Below, in pieces: positions 42,018-50,815 of a DNA stretch of 64,000 nucleotides; the stretch's first letter is position 1, and every line of letters begins with the position of its first letter. The notes below the pieces were generated by a model. That model saw nothing but the letters and a program-made list of their open reading frames with translations, was not told the DNA's origin and did no database searches. The stretch is from JAAFIP01 sp043778205 (lineage in GTDB: Bacteria; Pseudomonadota; Gammaproteobacteria; Burkholderiales; Burkholderiaceae_C): contig JAYWGO010000058.1 in the NCBI GenBank assembly GCA_043778205.1, positions 8,992 to 72,991 of the forward strand. Reading direction: 5' to 3'. The translations under genes were made by a program, and so were the position numbers.

Positions 42018-43321
42018 AAATACTGGTAATAGGCGGCGGTGGCCGCGAACATGCCTTGGCCTGGAAACTAGCCCAAAGCCCAAAGGTGCAAAAAATCTAC
42101 ATAGCACCTGGCAATGGCGGAACCGCGCTGGACGACCGGTTTGAGAACCTTAACTTGTCACAGCCCGAGGAATTGCGCGCATGGGCAGCTACTGAAAAAA
42201 TAGCGCTCACTGTGGTAGGTCCAGAAGCGCCATTGGCCGCAGGTGTGGTGGACGAATTTCGCGCGCACGGCTTGCGCATTTTTGGCCCCACCAAGGCAGC
42301 TGCGCAGCTTGAAAGCTCCAAGGCGTTTAGCAAGGCCTTCATGCAAAGGCACGGCATTCCCACAGCAGAGTTTGCCACCTTCACCGATGCCGCCGCCGCG
42401 CACGCCTATGTAGACAAGCAGGGCGCACCAATTGTGGTGAAGGCCGATGGCCTGGCCGCAGGCAAGGGTGTGGTGGTGGCCATGACGCTGCAAGAAGCGC
42501 ATGGCGCGATTGACTTTATGCTGCTGGACAACGCACTGGGCGTAGTGCACAACGCAGGCAACGATGGCAAGCCTGTAGCCCGTGTGGTGATTGAAGAATT
42601 TTTAGATGGCGAAGAAGCCAGCTTTATTGTGCTGTGCGACGGTAAAAACGTGTCTGCGCTGGCCACCAGCCAAGACCACAAACGCCTGCTGGACGGCGAC
42701 CTTGGCCCCAACACCGGCGGCATGGGCGCGTACAGCCCAGCGCCTGTAGTCACCCCCGAGGTGCACGCCCGCGCCATGCGCGAAGTTATTTTGCCCACCT
42801 TGAAAGGCATGGACAAAGACGGCATCAACTACACCGGCTTTTTGTACGCCGGCTTGATGATCGCGCCCGATGGCAAAGTAAAAACACTTGAATTTAACTG
42901 CCGCCTGGGCGATCCCGAAACCCAGCCAATTTTGATGCGCCTTAAAACCGATTTGGTGGATGTGCTGATGGCCGCCACCGAGCACAAACTGGACACCATA
43001 GAGATGCAATGGGACCGCCATGTGGCACTGGGCATGGTGATGGCCGCCCATGGCTACCCCACGGCGGTGCGCAAGGGCGATGCCATCCACGGGTTGCCGG
43101 GCAAAGACTCTTCGGTCGGCATGGACGCAGTGGTTTTTCATGCAGGTACGGCCGCCCAAGGGGCTACCACCGTGACCAGTGGCGGCAGGGTGCTGTGCGT
43201 TACTGTGCTGGCAGAGACGGTCAAGAAAGCGCAGCAACGCGCAAATGAAATCGCCCACAGCATCCACTTTGACGGCGCGCAGTACCGCAGCGATATTGGT
43301 TACCGTGCTATCAAAGCCTGA
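42014..43321 (+). CDS. purD: Phosphoribosylamine-glycine ligase
   Basis: 435 residues. N-terminal MKILVIGGGGREHALAWKLA, ATP-grasp domain with VVKADGLAAGKGVVVA and VVIEEFLDGEEASF, and LEFNCRLGDPETQ near residue 295. It makes glycinamide ribonucleotide in purine synthesis. Tightly coupled upstream to yebC and overlapping the following acyltransferase start. Confidence 0.97.
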   Translation: MKILVIGGGGREHALAWKLAQSPKVQKIYIAPGNGGTALDDRFENLNLSQPEELRAWAATEKIALTVVGPEAPLAAGVVDEFRAHGLRIFGPTKAAAQLESSKAFSKAFMQRHGIPTAEFATFTDAAAAHAYVDKQGAPIVVKADGLAAGKGVVVAMTLQEAHGAIDFMLLDNALGVVHNAGNDGKPVARVVIEEFLDGEEASFIVLCDGKNVSALATSQDHKRLLDGDLGPNTGGMGAYSPAPVVTPEVHARAMREVILPTLKGMDKDGINYTGFLYAGLMIAPDGKVKTLEFNCRLGDPETQPILMRLKTDLVDVLMAATEHKLDTIEMQWDRHVALGMVMAAHGYPTAVRKGDAIHGLPGKDSSVGMDAVVFHAGTAAQGATTVTSGGRVLCVTVLAETVKKAQQRANEIAHSIHFDGAQYRSDIGYRAIKA

Positions 43322-43955
43322 CTTTGCCTTGCCACATTCGGTGGTGTTTCGCAGCAGCTGGCTAGCCCACGCTGTGCTGCGGCTACTGGGCTGGCGGGTG
43401 TATTTCCAGGGTTTTCCCACGCTGCAGGGCATCGCCGTGGTGTACCCGCACACCAGCAACTGGGACGCACCGATCATGTTTTTGGCCAAGTGGGCCTGCG
43501 GCGTGCAGGTCATGTTTTGGGGCAAAGACACTTTGTTTCGCATTCCCTTGTTGGGCACTTGGCTGCGCTGGATAGGCGGCGTGCCCGTGCGGCGTACCAG
43601 CAAAGAAGGCGTGGTCAATCAGGCCGTTGCGGCGATGGCGCAGCACCAAGCCGTGGGCCAGTATTTTTGGATAGCCTTGGCACCTGAAGGCACGCGCAAG
43701 TACCTGCCAGGCTGGCGCAGTGGCTTTTACCAAACGGCCCTGCGCACCCAAGTGCCGCTGTGCTTGGTTAAACTTGACTATGCACAACGCAAAGTCAGTA
43801 TCCAAGACTTTATGTGGCTCAGCGGCAATGCTGCGCAAGACATGGCGCATATTGCGGCTGTCTACCAAGGCGTGCAAGGCTTGGTGCCTGCCAAGATGGC
43901 CCCCATTACGCTGTTGGACGCATCCGTGCCCAGAGAAAATACGATCGTGCGCTAA
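43305..43955 (+). CDS. 1-acyl-sn-glycerol-3-phosphate acyltransferase-like protein
   Basis: About 216 residues from a GTG at 43305 that overlaps purD by 17 bases; no good ATG exists upstream in frame. PlsC-type motifs: HTSNWD (HX4D catalytic pair, residues ~46-51), GGVPVRR and APEGTRKYLPGW. It probably acylates a lysophospholipid or related acceptor at the membrane. The start is inferred and could be later. Confidence 0.83.
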   Translation: MLSKPDFALPHSVVFRSSWLAHAVLRLLGWRVYFQGFPTLQGIAVVYPHTSNWDAPIMFLAKWACGVQVMFWGKDTLFRIPLLGTWLRWIGGVPVRRTSKEGVVNQAVAAMAQHQAVGQYFWIALAPEGTRKYLPGWRSGFYQTALRTQVPLCLVKLDYAQRKVSIQDFMWLSGNAAQDMAHIAAVYQGVQGLVPAKMAPITLLDASVPRENTIVR

Positions 43956-44882
43956 ATGAGTTCTGCTAAACCCCTAACAGTAGCCCATGTGCGTGAGTTT
44001 TTGCTGGGCCTGCAAGAACGCATCATCTCAGCGGCCAGCGCAGCAGACGGCGGCATCTTTGTAGCTGACCGTTGGGAAAAAGCCCCAGACGAACCGCTAC
44101 AGGGCAATGGCATTACCCAAATTTTAGAAAACGGCGCAGTGCTGGAGCGCGCAGGCTGCGGCTTTAGCCATGTGCGCGGCCCGAAGCTGCCGCCGTCTGC
44201 CACCCAAAACCGGCCTGAGCTCAACGGTGCGCCGTTTGAGGCACTGGGGGTATCGCTGGTGTTTCATCCGCGCAACCCCTATGCGCCTACGGTGCACATG
44301 AACGTGCGCATGCTGGCCGCTAAGCCGCCAGGCGCAGGGCCCGTGTTTTGGTTTGGCGGCGGCATGGACCTGACGCCCATTTACGGGTTTGAAGAAGATG
44401 CTGTGCATTTCCATAGTGTTTGCCGCAGCGCACTTGCGCCCTTTGGCGCAGACAAATACCCCCAGTACAAGGCTTGGTGCGACGATTATTTTGTACTCAA
44501 GCACCGCGGCGAGCAGCGCGGCATTGGGGGCATATTTTTTGACGACTTTAGCGAGGGTGGTTTTGACAACGGCTTGGCACTCATCAGCGCCGTGGGCGAC
44601 GCGTTTTTAAATGCGTATTTACCGATATTGAAGTTGCGCTGTAATACGCCTTACAGCCAACAACAGCGTGATTTCCAGCTGTACCGCCGGGGCCGCTATG
44701 TGGAATTTAACCTGGTGTGGGACCGTGGCACCCACTTTGGCCTGCAGTCGGGTGGGCGCACCGAGTCTATTTTGATGAGCATGCCGCCCTTGGCCAGCTG
44801 GTCTTACAGGCTGGAGGCCCCTGCAGGCAGCCCCGAAAACGATTTGACGCAGAAATTCTTAGTGCCAAGGCAGTGGCTATGA
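43956..44882 (+). CDS. hemF: Oxygen-dependent coproporphyrinogen III oxidase
   Basis: 308 residues, full length. Signature segments HMNVRMLAAKPPGAGPVFWF, GGGMDLTPIYGFEEDAVHFH, KHRGEQRGIGGIFFDDFSEG and the C-terminal YVEFNLVWDRGTHFGLQSGG are all present. It converts coproporphyrinogen III to protoporphyrinogen IX in haem synthesis. Start follows the acyltransferase stop directly. Its stop overlaps the ATG of the nadD remnant. Confidence 0.97.
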   Translation: MSSAKPLTVAHVREFLLGLQERIISAASAADGGIFVADRWEKAPDEPLQGNGITQILENGAVLERAGCGFSHVRGPKLPPSATQNRPELNGAPFEALGVSLVFHPRNPYAPTVHMNVRMLAAKPPGAGPVFWFGGGMDLTPIYGFEEDAVHFHSVCRSALAPFGADKYPQYKAWCDDYFVLKHRGEQRGIGGIFFDDFSEGGFDNGLALISAVGDAFLNAYLPILKLRCNTPYSQQQRDFQLYRRGRYVEFNLVWDRGTHFGLQSGGRTESILMSMPPLASWSYRLEAPAGSPENDLTQKFLVPRQWL

Positions 44883-45196
44883 GGGCTGCCAGGGGCCCAT
44901 TGGGCGCTGGCCAGTTTGCCGCTATTACCACTTGGCTCCGCGGGCAGGCGATGGCCCCAATTGCTACTGTATGTATAGCTGCCCGTGCAACATTTCCTTG
45001 GGCGATAGCCCTAAAAGATGCTCTACATCTTGCGCTGGCAAGGTGTAAAATACGCCCTATTGGTATGCCAGAACTGCCCATCAGCGCTACCGAGGTACGC
45101 CAGCGCCTAAGCCAAGGTTTGGGTACCGGCCATCTGGTCAATTCTGGCGTTGCGCGGTATATTGCGCACAACAGCCCGTATACCGATTTCACCTAA
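44879..45196 (+). pseudogene. nadD: nadD remnant (5' half of nicotinate-nucleotide adenylyltransferase missing)
   Basis: An open frame of 105 codons sits exactly where Burkholderiales carry nadD, between hemF and rsfS. Its end, LPISATEVRQRLSQG followed by LVNSGVARYIAHNS, matches the NadD C-terminus (ISAT...RL...LLP..V..YI). GAGQFAAITTW matches the GADQFAALPTW region near residue 105 of NadD, with Asp changed to Gly. The whole N-terminal Rossmann half with the GGxFDPxHxGH nucleotide site is gone. Repeat copy 5 occupies the middle. It cannot be an active enzyme. Confidence 0.8.
44964..45016 (+). repeat. Interspersed palindromic repeat, copy 5 (inside nadD remnant)
   Basis: CTACTGTATGTATAGC, degenerate core GCTGCCCGTGCAAC, then ATTTCCTTGGGCG and ATAGCCCTAAAA. 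It is aligned over ~53 bases with copy 1 and is open in the nadD reading frame. Confidence 0.8.
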
Positions 45197-45230
45197 ATTC
45201 CACCTAGATTCCACCATTTACACCACCGCT

Positions 45231-45998
45231 ATGCAAGACACCGCCGCCAAAAAAGACACCGCCAAACTCCAACGCACCATCATCGATGCGCTGGAAGATG
45301 TAAAAGCCCAAGACATTGTGGTGTTTGACACTGAGCATTTGTCCGCCCTGTTTGAGCGCGTCATTATTGCCAGCGGCACGTCTAACCGGCAAACCAAAGC
45401 GCTGGCCTCCAGCGTGCGCGATGCGGTGCGCGAAGCTGGCTTTGGCAAGCCGCGGGTAGAAGGCGAAGACAATGGCGAGTGGATTATTGTGGACTGCCAC
45501 CAATGCGTAGTGCATGTGATGCAGCCGGCCATTCGCACTTATTACCATTTAGAAGAAATTTGGGGCGACACGCCGATTCGCCTTAAGCTGGGCGCACCTA
45601 AGCCAGCTGTTGCTGCGCGCGCGCCAGAGCCCGTAGCAGCCAAGGGTAAAAAGCCAGCGGCTAAAAAAGTGGCGGCCAAAGCGGGTTCTAAACCAGGCGC
45701 TAAACGCAAGCCGGCGAAAGTAGAGCCTGTGTTTGCGCCTCCCCGCCCAGAGCTAAGCCCTCCTACCAAGGCCAAAACTGCAGCCCTGAAAAGACCGGCT
45801 GCTGCAGCGCCTGTACCAGCCAAGACGGCTGCTAAATCTGCCGCTGCTAAGGCACCTGCTAACCCACCTGCTAAAAAAGCAGCCAGCGCAAAGCTGCCCC
45901 TGACGGTCGTAGGCAAAGCGCCCGCTAAAAAGGCGGCCGCTAAATCCGCAGCTCCAATGACCAGCAAAACAGCCCCCGCCAAACGCAGCCGTGCATGA
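45231..45998 (+). CDS. rsfS: Ribosomal silencing factor RsfS with long Lys/Ala/Pro tail
   Basis: 255 residues from ATG 45231. Residues ~1-118 are the RsfS/Iojap domain (DALEDVKAQDIVVFDTEHLS; IASGTSNRQTKALASSV; WIIVDCHQCVVHVMQP), which binds L14 and blocks subunit joining in starvation. Residues ~119-255 are an added basic low-complexity tail made of PAKKAA-like units, resembling histone H1-like bacterial tails. RsfS normally ends near 105-150 residues. The stop overlaps rlmH (ATGA). Confidence 0.93.
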   Translation: MQDTAAKKDTAKLQRTIIDALEDVKAQDIVVFDTEHLSALFERVIIASGTSNRQTKALASSVRDAVREAGFGKPRVEGEDNGEWIIVDCHQCVVHVMQPAIRTYYHLEEIWGDTPIRLKLGAPKPAVAARAPEPVAAKGKKPAAKKVAAKAGSKPGAKRKPAKVEPVFAPPRPELSPPTKAKTAALKRPAAAAPVPAKTAAKSAAAKAPANPPAKKAASAKLPLTVVGKAPAKKAAAKSAAPMTSKTAPAKRSRA

Positions 45999-46462
45999 AG
46001 CTACTTATCGTCGCAGTCGGCCAGCGTGTGCCCGACTGGGCGCAAACCGCGTGGGACGACTACGCTAAGCGTTTTCCACCAGAGCTTAAAGTGGAGCTCA
46101 AAACCGTCAAAACCGAGCCGCGCGGCTCCAAAACGCTAGACACTTTGCTGGCCGCTGAGCGCGAGCGCATTGCGGCTGCCATACCCAAAGGCACCCGCAT
46201 TGTCGCCCTGGACGAACGCGGCACCAGCCTTACCACCAAAGCCCTGGCCCAGCGCCTTACCGACTGGCAGCTGAGCGGCGATGACGTTGCCTTGGTGATT
46301 GGCGGGCCAGATGGCCTTGAACCTGCCTTTCGGCAAGCTGCGCATGAGCGGGTACGTTTGTCCGACCTGACCTTGCCCCATGCTATGGCCCGCGTGCTGC
46401 TGGTAGAGCAGCTGTACCGCGCTTGGTCGGTCAATGCGGGGCATCCTTACCACCGTGAATAG
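45995..46462 (+). CDS. rlmH: 23S rRNA (pseudouridine1915-N3)-methyltransferase
   Basis: 155 residues, typical. SPOUT-fold signatures IVALDERGTSLTTKALAQRL, ALVIGGPDGL and LSDLTLPHAMARVLLVEQLY, ending NAGHPYHRE. It methylates the pseudouridine at position 1915 of 23S rRNA on assembled ribosomes. Translationally coupled to rsfS. Confidence 0.97.
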   Translation: MKLLIVAVGQRVPDWAQTAWDDYAKRFPPELKVELKTVKTEPRGSKTLDTLLAAERERIAAAIPKGTRIVALDERGTSLTTKALAQRLTDWQLSGDDVALVIGGPDGLEPAFRQAAHERVRLSDLTLPHAMARVLLVEQLYRAWSVNAGHPYHRE

Positions 46463-46511
46463 ATTACCGTAAATAGGTCACCGTGATTAACCACCAACAA
46501 CACCCTGCGCT

Positions 46512-47117
46512 ATGGCCCACTTTATCTACCTCGCCTCCCAAAGCCCGCGCCGCGCACAATTGCTAGAGCAAATAGGTGTGCAGTTCAAGCTGCTGTTGCC
46601 CGACGACAGCGAAGATGCCGAAAGCCTAGAAAACATGCTGCCCAATGAGGCCCCCGCCAAGTACGTGGCGCGCGTGACAGGTTTAAAGCTCGACGCCGCA
46701 CTGGCGCGCATGCAGCGCAGGCGCTTGCCCAGTGCGCCTGTGCTGTGCTCTGACACCACCGTGGCACTGGGGCGCACGGTGTACGGCAAGCCTTTAGACG
46801 CAAACGATGCCCGGCGCATGCTGGCCGAGCTGTCTGGCCACACGCACCGCGTGCTTACCGCCGTGGCACTGCAAAAGGGCAGGTCGCGCGTGCAGGCGCT
46901 GTGCACATCTAAAGTGAGTTTTGCCGCCATGAGCCCTGCGCAGATTCGCGCCTATGTGGCAACAGGCGAACCCATGGGCAAGGCCGGTGCGTATGCCGTG
47001 CAGGGCAGGGCAGCGGTGTACATTGCGCACATCAGCGGCAGCTACAGTGGCATTATGGGTTTGCCAATGTTTGAAACCACGCAGTTACTGCGTACACTTG
47101 GTGTCACACTGGGTTAA
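46512..47117 (+). CDS. maf: Maf-family nucleoside triphosphate pyrophosphatase
   Basis: 201 residues. The N-terminal LASQSPRRAQLLEQIGV motif, AKYVARVTGLK, VLCSDTTVALG and a GKAGAYAVQGRAAVYI end are diagnostic. Maf proteins hydrolyse non-canonical or modified NTPs to monophosphates. The Asp in CSDTTV is the usual catalytic acid. Followed 28 bases later by rng, the normal partner order. Confidence 0.94.
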   Translation: MAHFIYLASQSPRRAQLLEQIGVQFKLLLPDDSEDAESLENMLPNEAPAKYVARVTGLKLDAALARMQRRRLPSAPVLCSDTTVALGRTVYGKPLDANDARRMLAELSGHTHRVLTAVALQKGRSRVQALCTSKVSFAAMSPAQIRAYVATGEPMGKAGAYAVQGRAAVYIAHISGSYSGIMGLPMFETTQLLRTLGVTLG

Positions 47118-47145
47118 CTAATTTGGGTGCCGTAAAGACAAACCT

Positions 47146-48696
47146 ATGCAGCAAGACATACTGATCAACTGGAGCCCGCAAGAAACCCGTGTGGCGGTCA
47201 TAGAGCACGGTGCGGTGCAAGAACTGCATATTGAACGTAACCTAGAGCGCGGCTTGGTGGGCAATGTGTACCTGGGCAAAGTAGCCCGTGTGCTGCCCGG
47301 CATGCAGTCAGCCTTTATCGACATTGGCCTAGAGCGTGCAGCGTTTTTGCATGTGGCCGACCTGATGGCCGCCTTTGTGCCGCGCCACAGTGACCGCAAC
47401 ACTGACCGCCACAGCGACCGCAAAAGTGACCACAAAAACGATGGCAAAGCTGATGGCTCCTCAGGCAGCGAAGCCGCCAAGCCCGCTGCGCCCGCCATCC
47501 CCATAGAAAAACAGGTCTTTGAGGGCCAAGCGCTGATGGTGCAGGTAATTAAAGACCCGATTGGCACCAAAGGCGCACGCTTGTCTACGCAAATCAGCAT
47601 TGCGGGGCGGCAACTGGTGTTTTTGCCGCAAGACGACCACATTGGCATCTCGCAAAAAATTCCTTTTGCGCAGCGTGAGGCTTTGCGTGCCAAGGTGGTG
47701 CAACTTGCAGGCAATGAAGGCGGCGGGTTTATTCTGCGCACCAACGCTGAGGAAGCCACCGACGATGAGCTGGCCGACGACGTGGCCTACCTGCGCAAAG
47801 CCTGGGGGCGCATCAAAGATGCCTCCGTCAAGCTGCCGCCCAAGTCGGTGCTGCACACCGACCTGAACCTGCTGCAACGCGTACTGCGCGACCTGGTGAG
47901 CGACCAAACCCAAAGTATCCGCATCGACTCGCGTGAGCAGTTTGACATGCTGGCCAAATTTGGCCACGACTACATGCCCGCCGCGACCGACAAACTGCAG
48001 CACTACAAAGGCGAGCGGCCCATTTTTGACCTGTACAGCATTGACGAAGAAGTGGCCAAGGCGCTGGGCCGACGGGTTGATTTAAAGTCCGGCGGCTACC
48101 TCATCATTGACCAAACCGAAGCGCTGACCACGGTAGACGTGAACACTGGCGGCTACGTGGGTGCGCGCAATTTTGACGACACCATTTTTAAAACCAACCT
48201 GGAGGCCACCCAGGCCATTGCCCGCCAACTGCGCCTGCGCAACCTGGGCGGCGTCATCATCGTGGACTTTATTGACATGGCACTGGCAGACCACCGTGCG
48301 CAGGTGTTGGCTGAGTTTAAAAAGCAGCTCGCACGCGACCGTACCAAAACCATGGCGGGTGACTTTTCTCAGCTAGGTTTGGTGGAGATGACCCGCAAGC
48401 GTACCCGCGAATCGCTGGCCCATATGCTGTGCGAGCCGTGCCCCGTGTGCCTGGGCAAAGGCACGGTTAAAACCCCACGCAGTGTGGCCTACGACATCTT
48501 GCGCGAGATTTTGCGCGAGGCCCGCCAGTTCAACCCCAAAGAGTTTCGCGTGGTGGCTGCACCCCAGGTGATCGAGCTTTTTTTAGACGAAGAAAGCCAG
48601 CACTTGGCAGGCTTGAGCGACTTTATCGGCAAGCCTATTTCGCTGCAAACTGAAGGCAGCTTAAGCCAAGAGCAGTACGATATTGTGCTTTTGTAG
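47146..48696 (+). CDS. rng: Ribonuclease G with charged tandem-repeat insertion
   Basis: 516 residues. N-terminal S1-like domain (GNVYLGKVARVLPGMQSAFI), catalytic DNase I-like subdomain (LTTVDVNTGGYVG; VDFIDMALADHR) and Zn-link region CEPCPVCLGKGTVKTPRSV. RNase G processes 16S rRNA 5' ends and decays mRNAs. Residues 81-116 form a hydrophilic insertion inside the S1 domain made of four-residue repeats (HSDR, NTDR, HSDR, KSDH, KNDG, KADG). The insertion is in frame and the rest appears intact. Confidence 0.95.
   Translation: MQQDILINWSPQETRVAVIEHGAVQELHIERNLERGLVGNVYLGKVARVLPGMQSAFIDIGLERAAFLHVADLMAAFVPRHSDRNTDRHSDRKSDHKNDGKADGSSGSEAAKPAAPAIPIEKQVFEGQALMVQVIKDPIGTKGARLSTQISIAGRQLVFLPQDDHIGISQKIPFAQREALRAKVVQLAGNEGGGFILRTNAEEATDDELADDVAYLRKAWGRIKDASVKLPPKSVLHTDLNLLQRVLRDLVSDQTQSIRIDSREQFDMLAKFGHDYMPAATDKLQHYKGERPIFDLYSIDEEVAKALGRRVDLKSGGYLIIDQTEALTTVDVNTGGYVGARNFDDTIFKTNLEATQAIARQLRLRNLGGVIIVDFIDMALADHRAQVLAEFKKQLARDRTKTMAGDFSQLGLVEMTRKRTRESLAHMLCEPCPVCLGKGTVKTPRSVAYDILREILREARQFNPKEFRVVAAPQVIELFLDEESQHLAGLSDFIGKPISLQTEGSLSQEQYDIVLL
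47386..47457 (+). repeat. 12-bp tandem repeat inside rng
   Basis: Six diverged 12-base units beginning CACAGTGACCGC and ending AAAGCTGATGGC, each encoding four residues, in the loop of the S1 domain. Confidence 0.85.
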
Positions 48697-48753
48697 GCCC
48701 CTGCATAAGCCACTGCATAAACCTGTACCTAAGCCCCTAAAAAATTCACCGCA

Positions 48754-49485
48754 ATGGGCCCAAGCGCTATCCCCATTTTGATGTACCACCAAGTAGATGC
48801 ACGGCCTGCGCGCGGCGCGGCCATGCGCGGCCTGGTGGTGTCGCCTGCATCGTTTGCGCGGCAAATGGGCCTGCTTAAAGCGCTGGGGTACCAAGGACTC
48901 AGCATGGCTGGGCTGATGCCCTACCTGCGTGGGCACAAAGAAGGCAAAGTGTTTGGCGTGACCTTTGACGACGGGTATGCCAACAACTTGGAACATGCCA
49001 TGCCGGTGCTGCAAAAGCACGGCTTTAGCGCTACCTGCTATATGGTGAGCAGCCAGCTAGGCGGCACCAATGTGTGGGACCACAGCAAAGGCATAGCCGC
49101 CAAGCCTTTAATGAACGCTGCGCAGGCCAGCGCCTGGGTGGCGGGCGGGCAAGAAGTGGGGGCGCACACACGCAGCCATGTTGACCTAAGGCCACTGAGC
49201 ACAGCCCAAGCTGCCGATGAAATCACGGGTTGCAAGGCCGAGCTAGAAGATGCTTGTGGTGCCGTGGTTAACCAGTTTTGCTACCCTTATGGCTACTTCA
49301 ACCCCACGCTTGCTGCGCAAGTGCAGCGCGCTGGCTACGTGGCCGCCACCACCACCGTGCGCGGCCGTAGCACGCGCCATGACGCGCTGTGGGCGCTGCC
49401 CCGCGTACCGGTGATGGGTTCGGTGTGGTTGCCGCAGTTTTGGCGCAAAGTAGCCACCCGCTATGAAGACCAGCGCCGTGGGTGA
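48754..49485 (+). CDS. Polysaccharide deacetylase family protein
   Basis: 243 residues. NodB-homology motifs: ILMYHQVDA at the N-terminus, catalytic VTFDDGYANN, HTRSHVDLRPLS (metal His pair) and FCYPYGYFNP. The family removes N- or O-acetyl groups from glycans. No signal peptide is visible, so it may act on a cytoplasmic or membrane-bound precursor. It overlaps the glycosyltransferase gene by 23 bases, pointing to a joint role in a surface glycan. Confidence 0.88.
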   Translation: MGPSAIPILMYHQVDARPARGAAMRGLVVSPASFARQMGLLKALGYQGLSMAGLMPYLRGHKEGKVFGVTFDDGYANNLEHAMPVLQKHGFSATCYMVSSQLGGTNVWDHSKGIAAKPLMNAAQASAWVAGGQEVGAHTRSHVDLRPLSTAQAADEITGCKAELEDACGAVVNQFCYPYGYFNPTLAAQVQRAGYVAATTTVRGRSTRHDALWALPRVPVMGSVWLPQFWRKVATRYEDQRRG

Positions 49486-50701
49486 AACAGACCCGGTTAA
49501 AACAGACGCGATGGAGGCGGACCTGCGTGCAGTGGGCCTCGCGGCACAGGCCCCAGCGTTTACCAAACCTCCGCTCCGCCTCAAAATAGCCGTGCTCAAC
49601 CGCATTTTTTCCCCTACCGGCGGTGGCGCAGAGCGCTACTCTATTGCCTTGGTAGAGCAGCTGGCCGCTGTGCACGAAGTGCATGTGTTTGCCCAAGAAA
49701 TCCACCACCAGTGGCCTAGCGTGCACTACCACCGCATTGCCGCTGCGTTTAAAAAACCGCGCTGGCTCAACCAGCTGTGGTATGCCAGCGCCACGCGGCA
49801 GGCAACGCGCCATGGGTTTGACATTGTCCACTCGCATGAAAATGTGTGGCACGGCAATGTGCACACCATGCACGTTAAAACCGTGCAGCGCAGCCTGTTT
49901 GAAGGGCTGAAGGGCCTGCCACTGGCCTTGCGCCGCTTGAAAGTTGCGCTTAGCCCCAGGCTGCTTACCTACCTGGGCTTTGAGCGCGTTCGCCTAGGCG
50001 CACGCCCAGGCGTGGCCGTGGTGGCCGCGTCCCAGCTGCTGCAGGCCGAGCTGCTGGCCCAGTACCCGCATGTGGTGGGGCGCATCAGCACCATCACCCC
50101 AGGCGTGGCCATGCCTCACAGGTTGACAGCACAAACCGACGCGCGCCGCGCACTGGGGGTACCAGCAGACGGCCCCTGCATTGCTTTTATAGCCAACGAC
50201 TACGCCCGTAAAGGCCTGCCCACTCTGCTGGCTGCTGCGCAAGGCTTGCCCGGCGTGCGCGTGCTGGTAGCGGGCCACCCAGGCCAGATAGCGCGCTTTA
50301 AAACACTGGCCCACACCCTGGGCATAGACCAGCGCGTGCACTTTGTAGGCCCACAGGCCGACATTGGCGTGGTGTACTGCGCCGCCAACCTGCTGGCACA
50401 CCCCACCCTAGAAGACACCTTCGCTATGGTGGTGCTGGAAGCCATGGCCCACGGCCTGCCCGTAGTGGTGAGCGCCAGCCCCTATTGCGGCATAGCCGCA
50501 CTGCTTACCGATGGCGAAAACGCACTGCTGCTAAGCAACCCGCAAGACCCCCAGGCACTGCAAACCGCCTTGCAAAGCATCTTGGGCAACCCCAGCGTGC
50601 ACCAGCGTCTGTCCAAAGCCGGTTACAGTTTCGCCCAGCAGCACAGCTGGCAGGCCGCAGCCCTGCAGTACCAAGCGGTATATGACAGCTTGGGTGCTTA
50701 A
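49463..50701 (+). CDS. GT4-family glycosyltransferase
   Basis: 412 residues from ATG 49463 (an ATG at 49511 is possible). N-terminal GT-B motif LNRIFSPTGGGAERYSIAL, acceptor-side DIVHSHENVWHG, and the C-terminal donor site EDTFAMVVLEAMAHGLPVVV with the EX7E pattern. The donor is probably a nucleotide sugar, the acceptor a lipid-linked or lipopolysaccharide glycan. Overlaps the deacetylase gene. Confidence 0.9.
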   Translation: MKTSAVGETDPVKTDAMEADLRAVGLAAQAPAFTKPPLRLKIAVLNRIFSPTGGGAERYSIALVEQLAAVHEVHVFAQEIHHQWPSVHYHRIAAAFKKPRWLNQLWYASATRQATRHGFDIVHSHENVWHGNVHTMHVKTVQRSLFEGLKGLPLALRRLKVALSPRLLTYLGFERVRLGARPGVAVVAASQLLQAELLAQYPHVVGRISTITPGVAMPHRLTAQTDARRALGVPADGPCIAFIANDYARKGLPTLLAAAQGLPGVRVLVAGHPGQIARFKTLAHTLGIDQRVHFVGPQADIGVVYCAANLLAHPTLEDTFAMVVLEAMAHGLPVVVSASPYCGIAALLTDGENALLLSNPQDPQALQTALQSILGNPSVHQRLSKAGYSFAQQHSWQAAALQYQAVYDSLGA

Positions 50702-50721
50702 AGTCAGAGTTTTATAAGAAA

Positions 50722-50768
50722 AAGGGCTATCGCCCAAGGAAATGCTGCATGAGTAGCTATCAAATTAG
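50722..50768 (-). repeat. Interspersed palindromic repeat, copy 6
   Basis: Reverse orientation: AAGGGCTATCGCCCAAGG, AAATGCTGCATGAGTAGCTA, then TCAAATTA. It lies between the glycosyltransferase and the convergent toxin gene. The left arm of its core has one change (GTAGC opposite GCTGC), weakening the stem. Confidence 0.85.
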
Positions 50769-50815
50769 GACTTTATAGTTTGCCTCTTGGAACGCAGCGA
50801 AACTGCTTTTCCCAA

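Noticed and set aside
44717..44878. Upstream extension of the nadD remnant into hemF
   Set aside because: This part is an alternate frame of the intact hemF C-terminus and has no NadD similarity.
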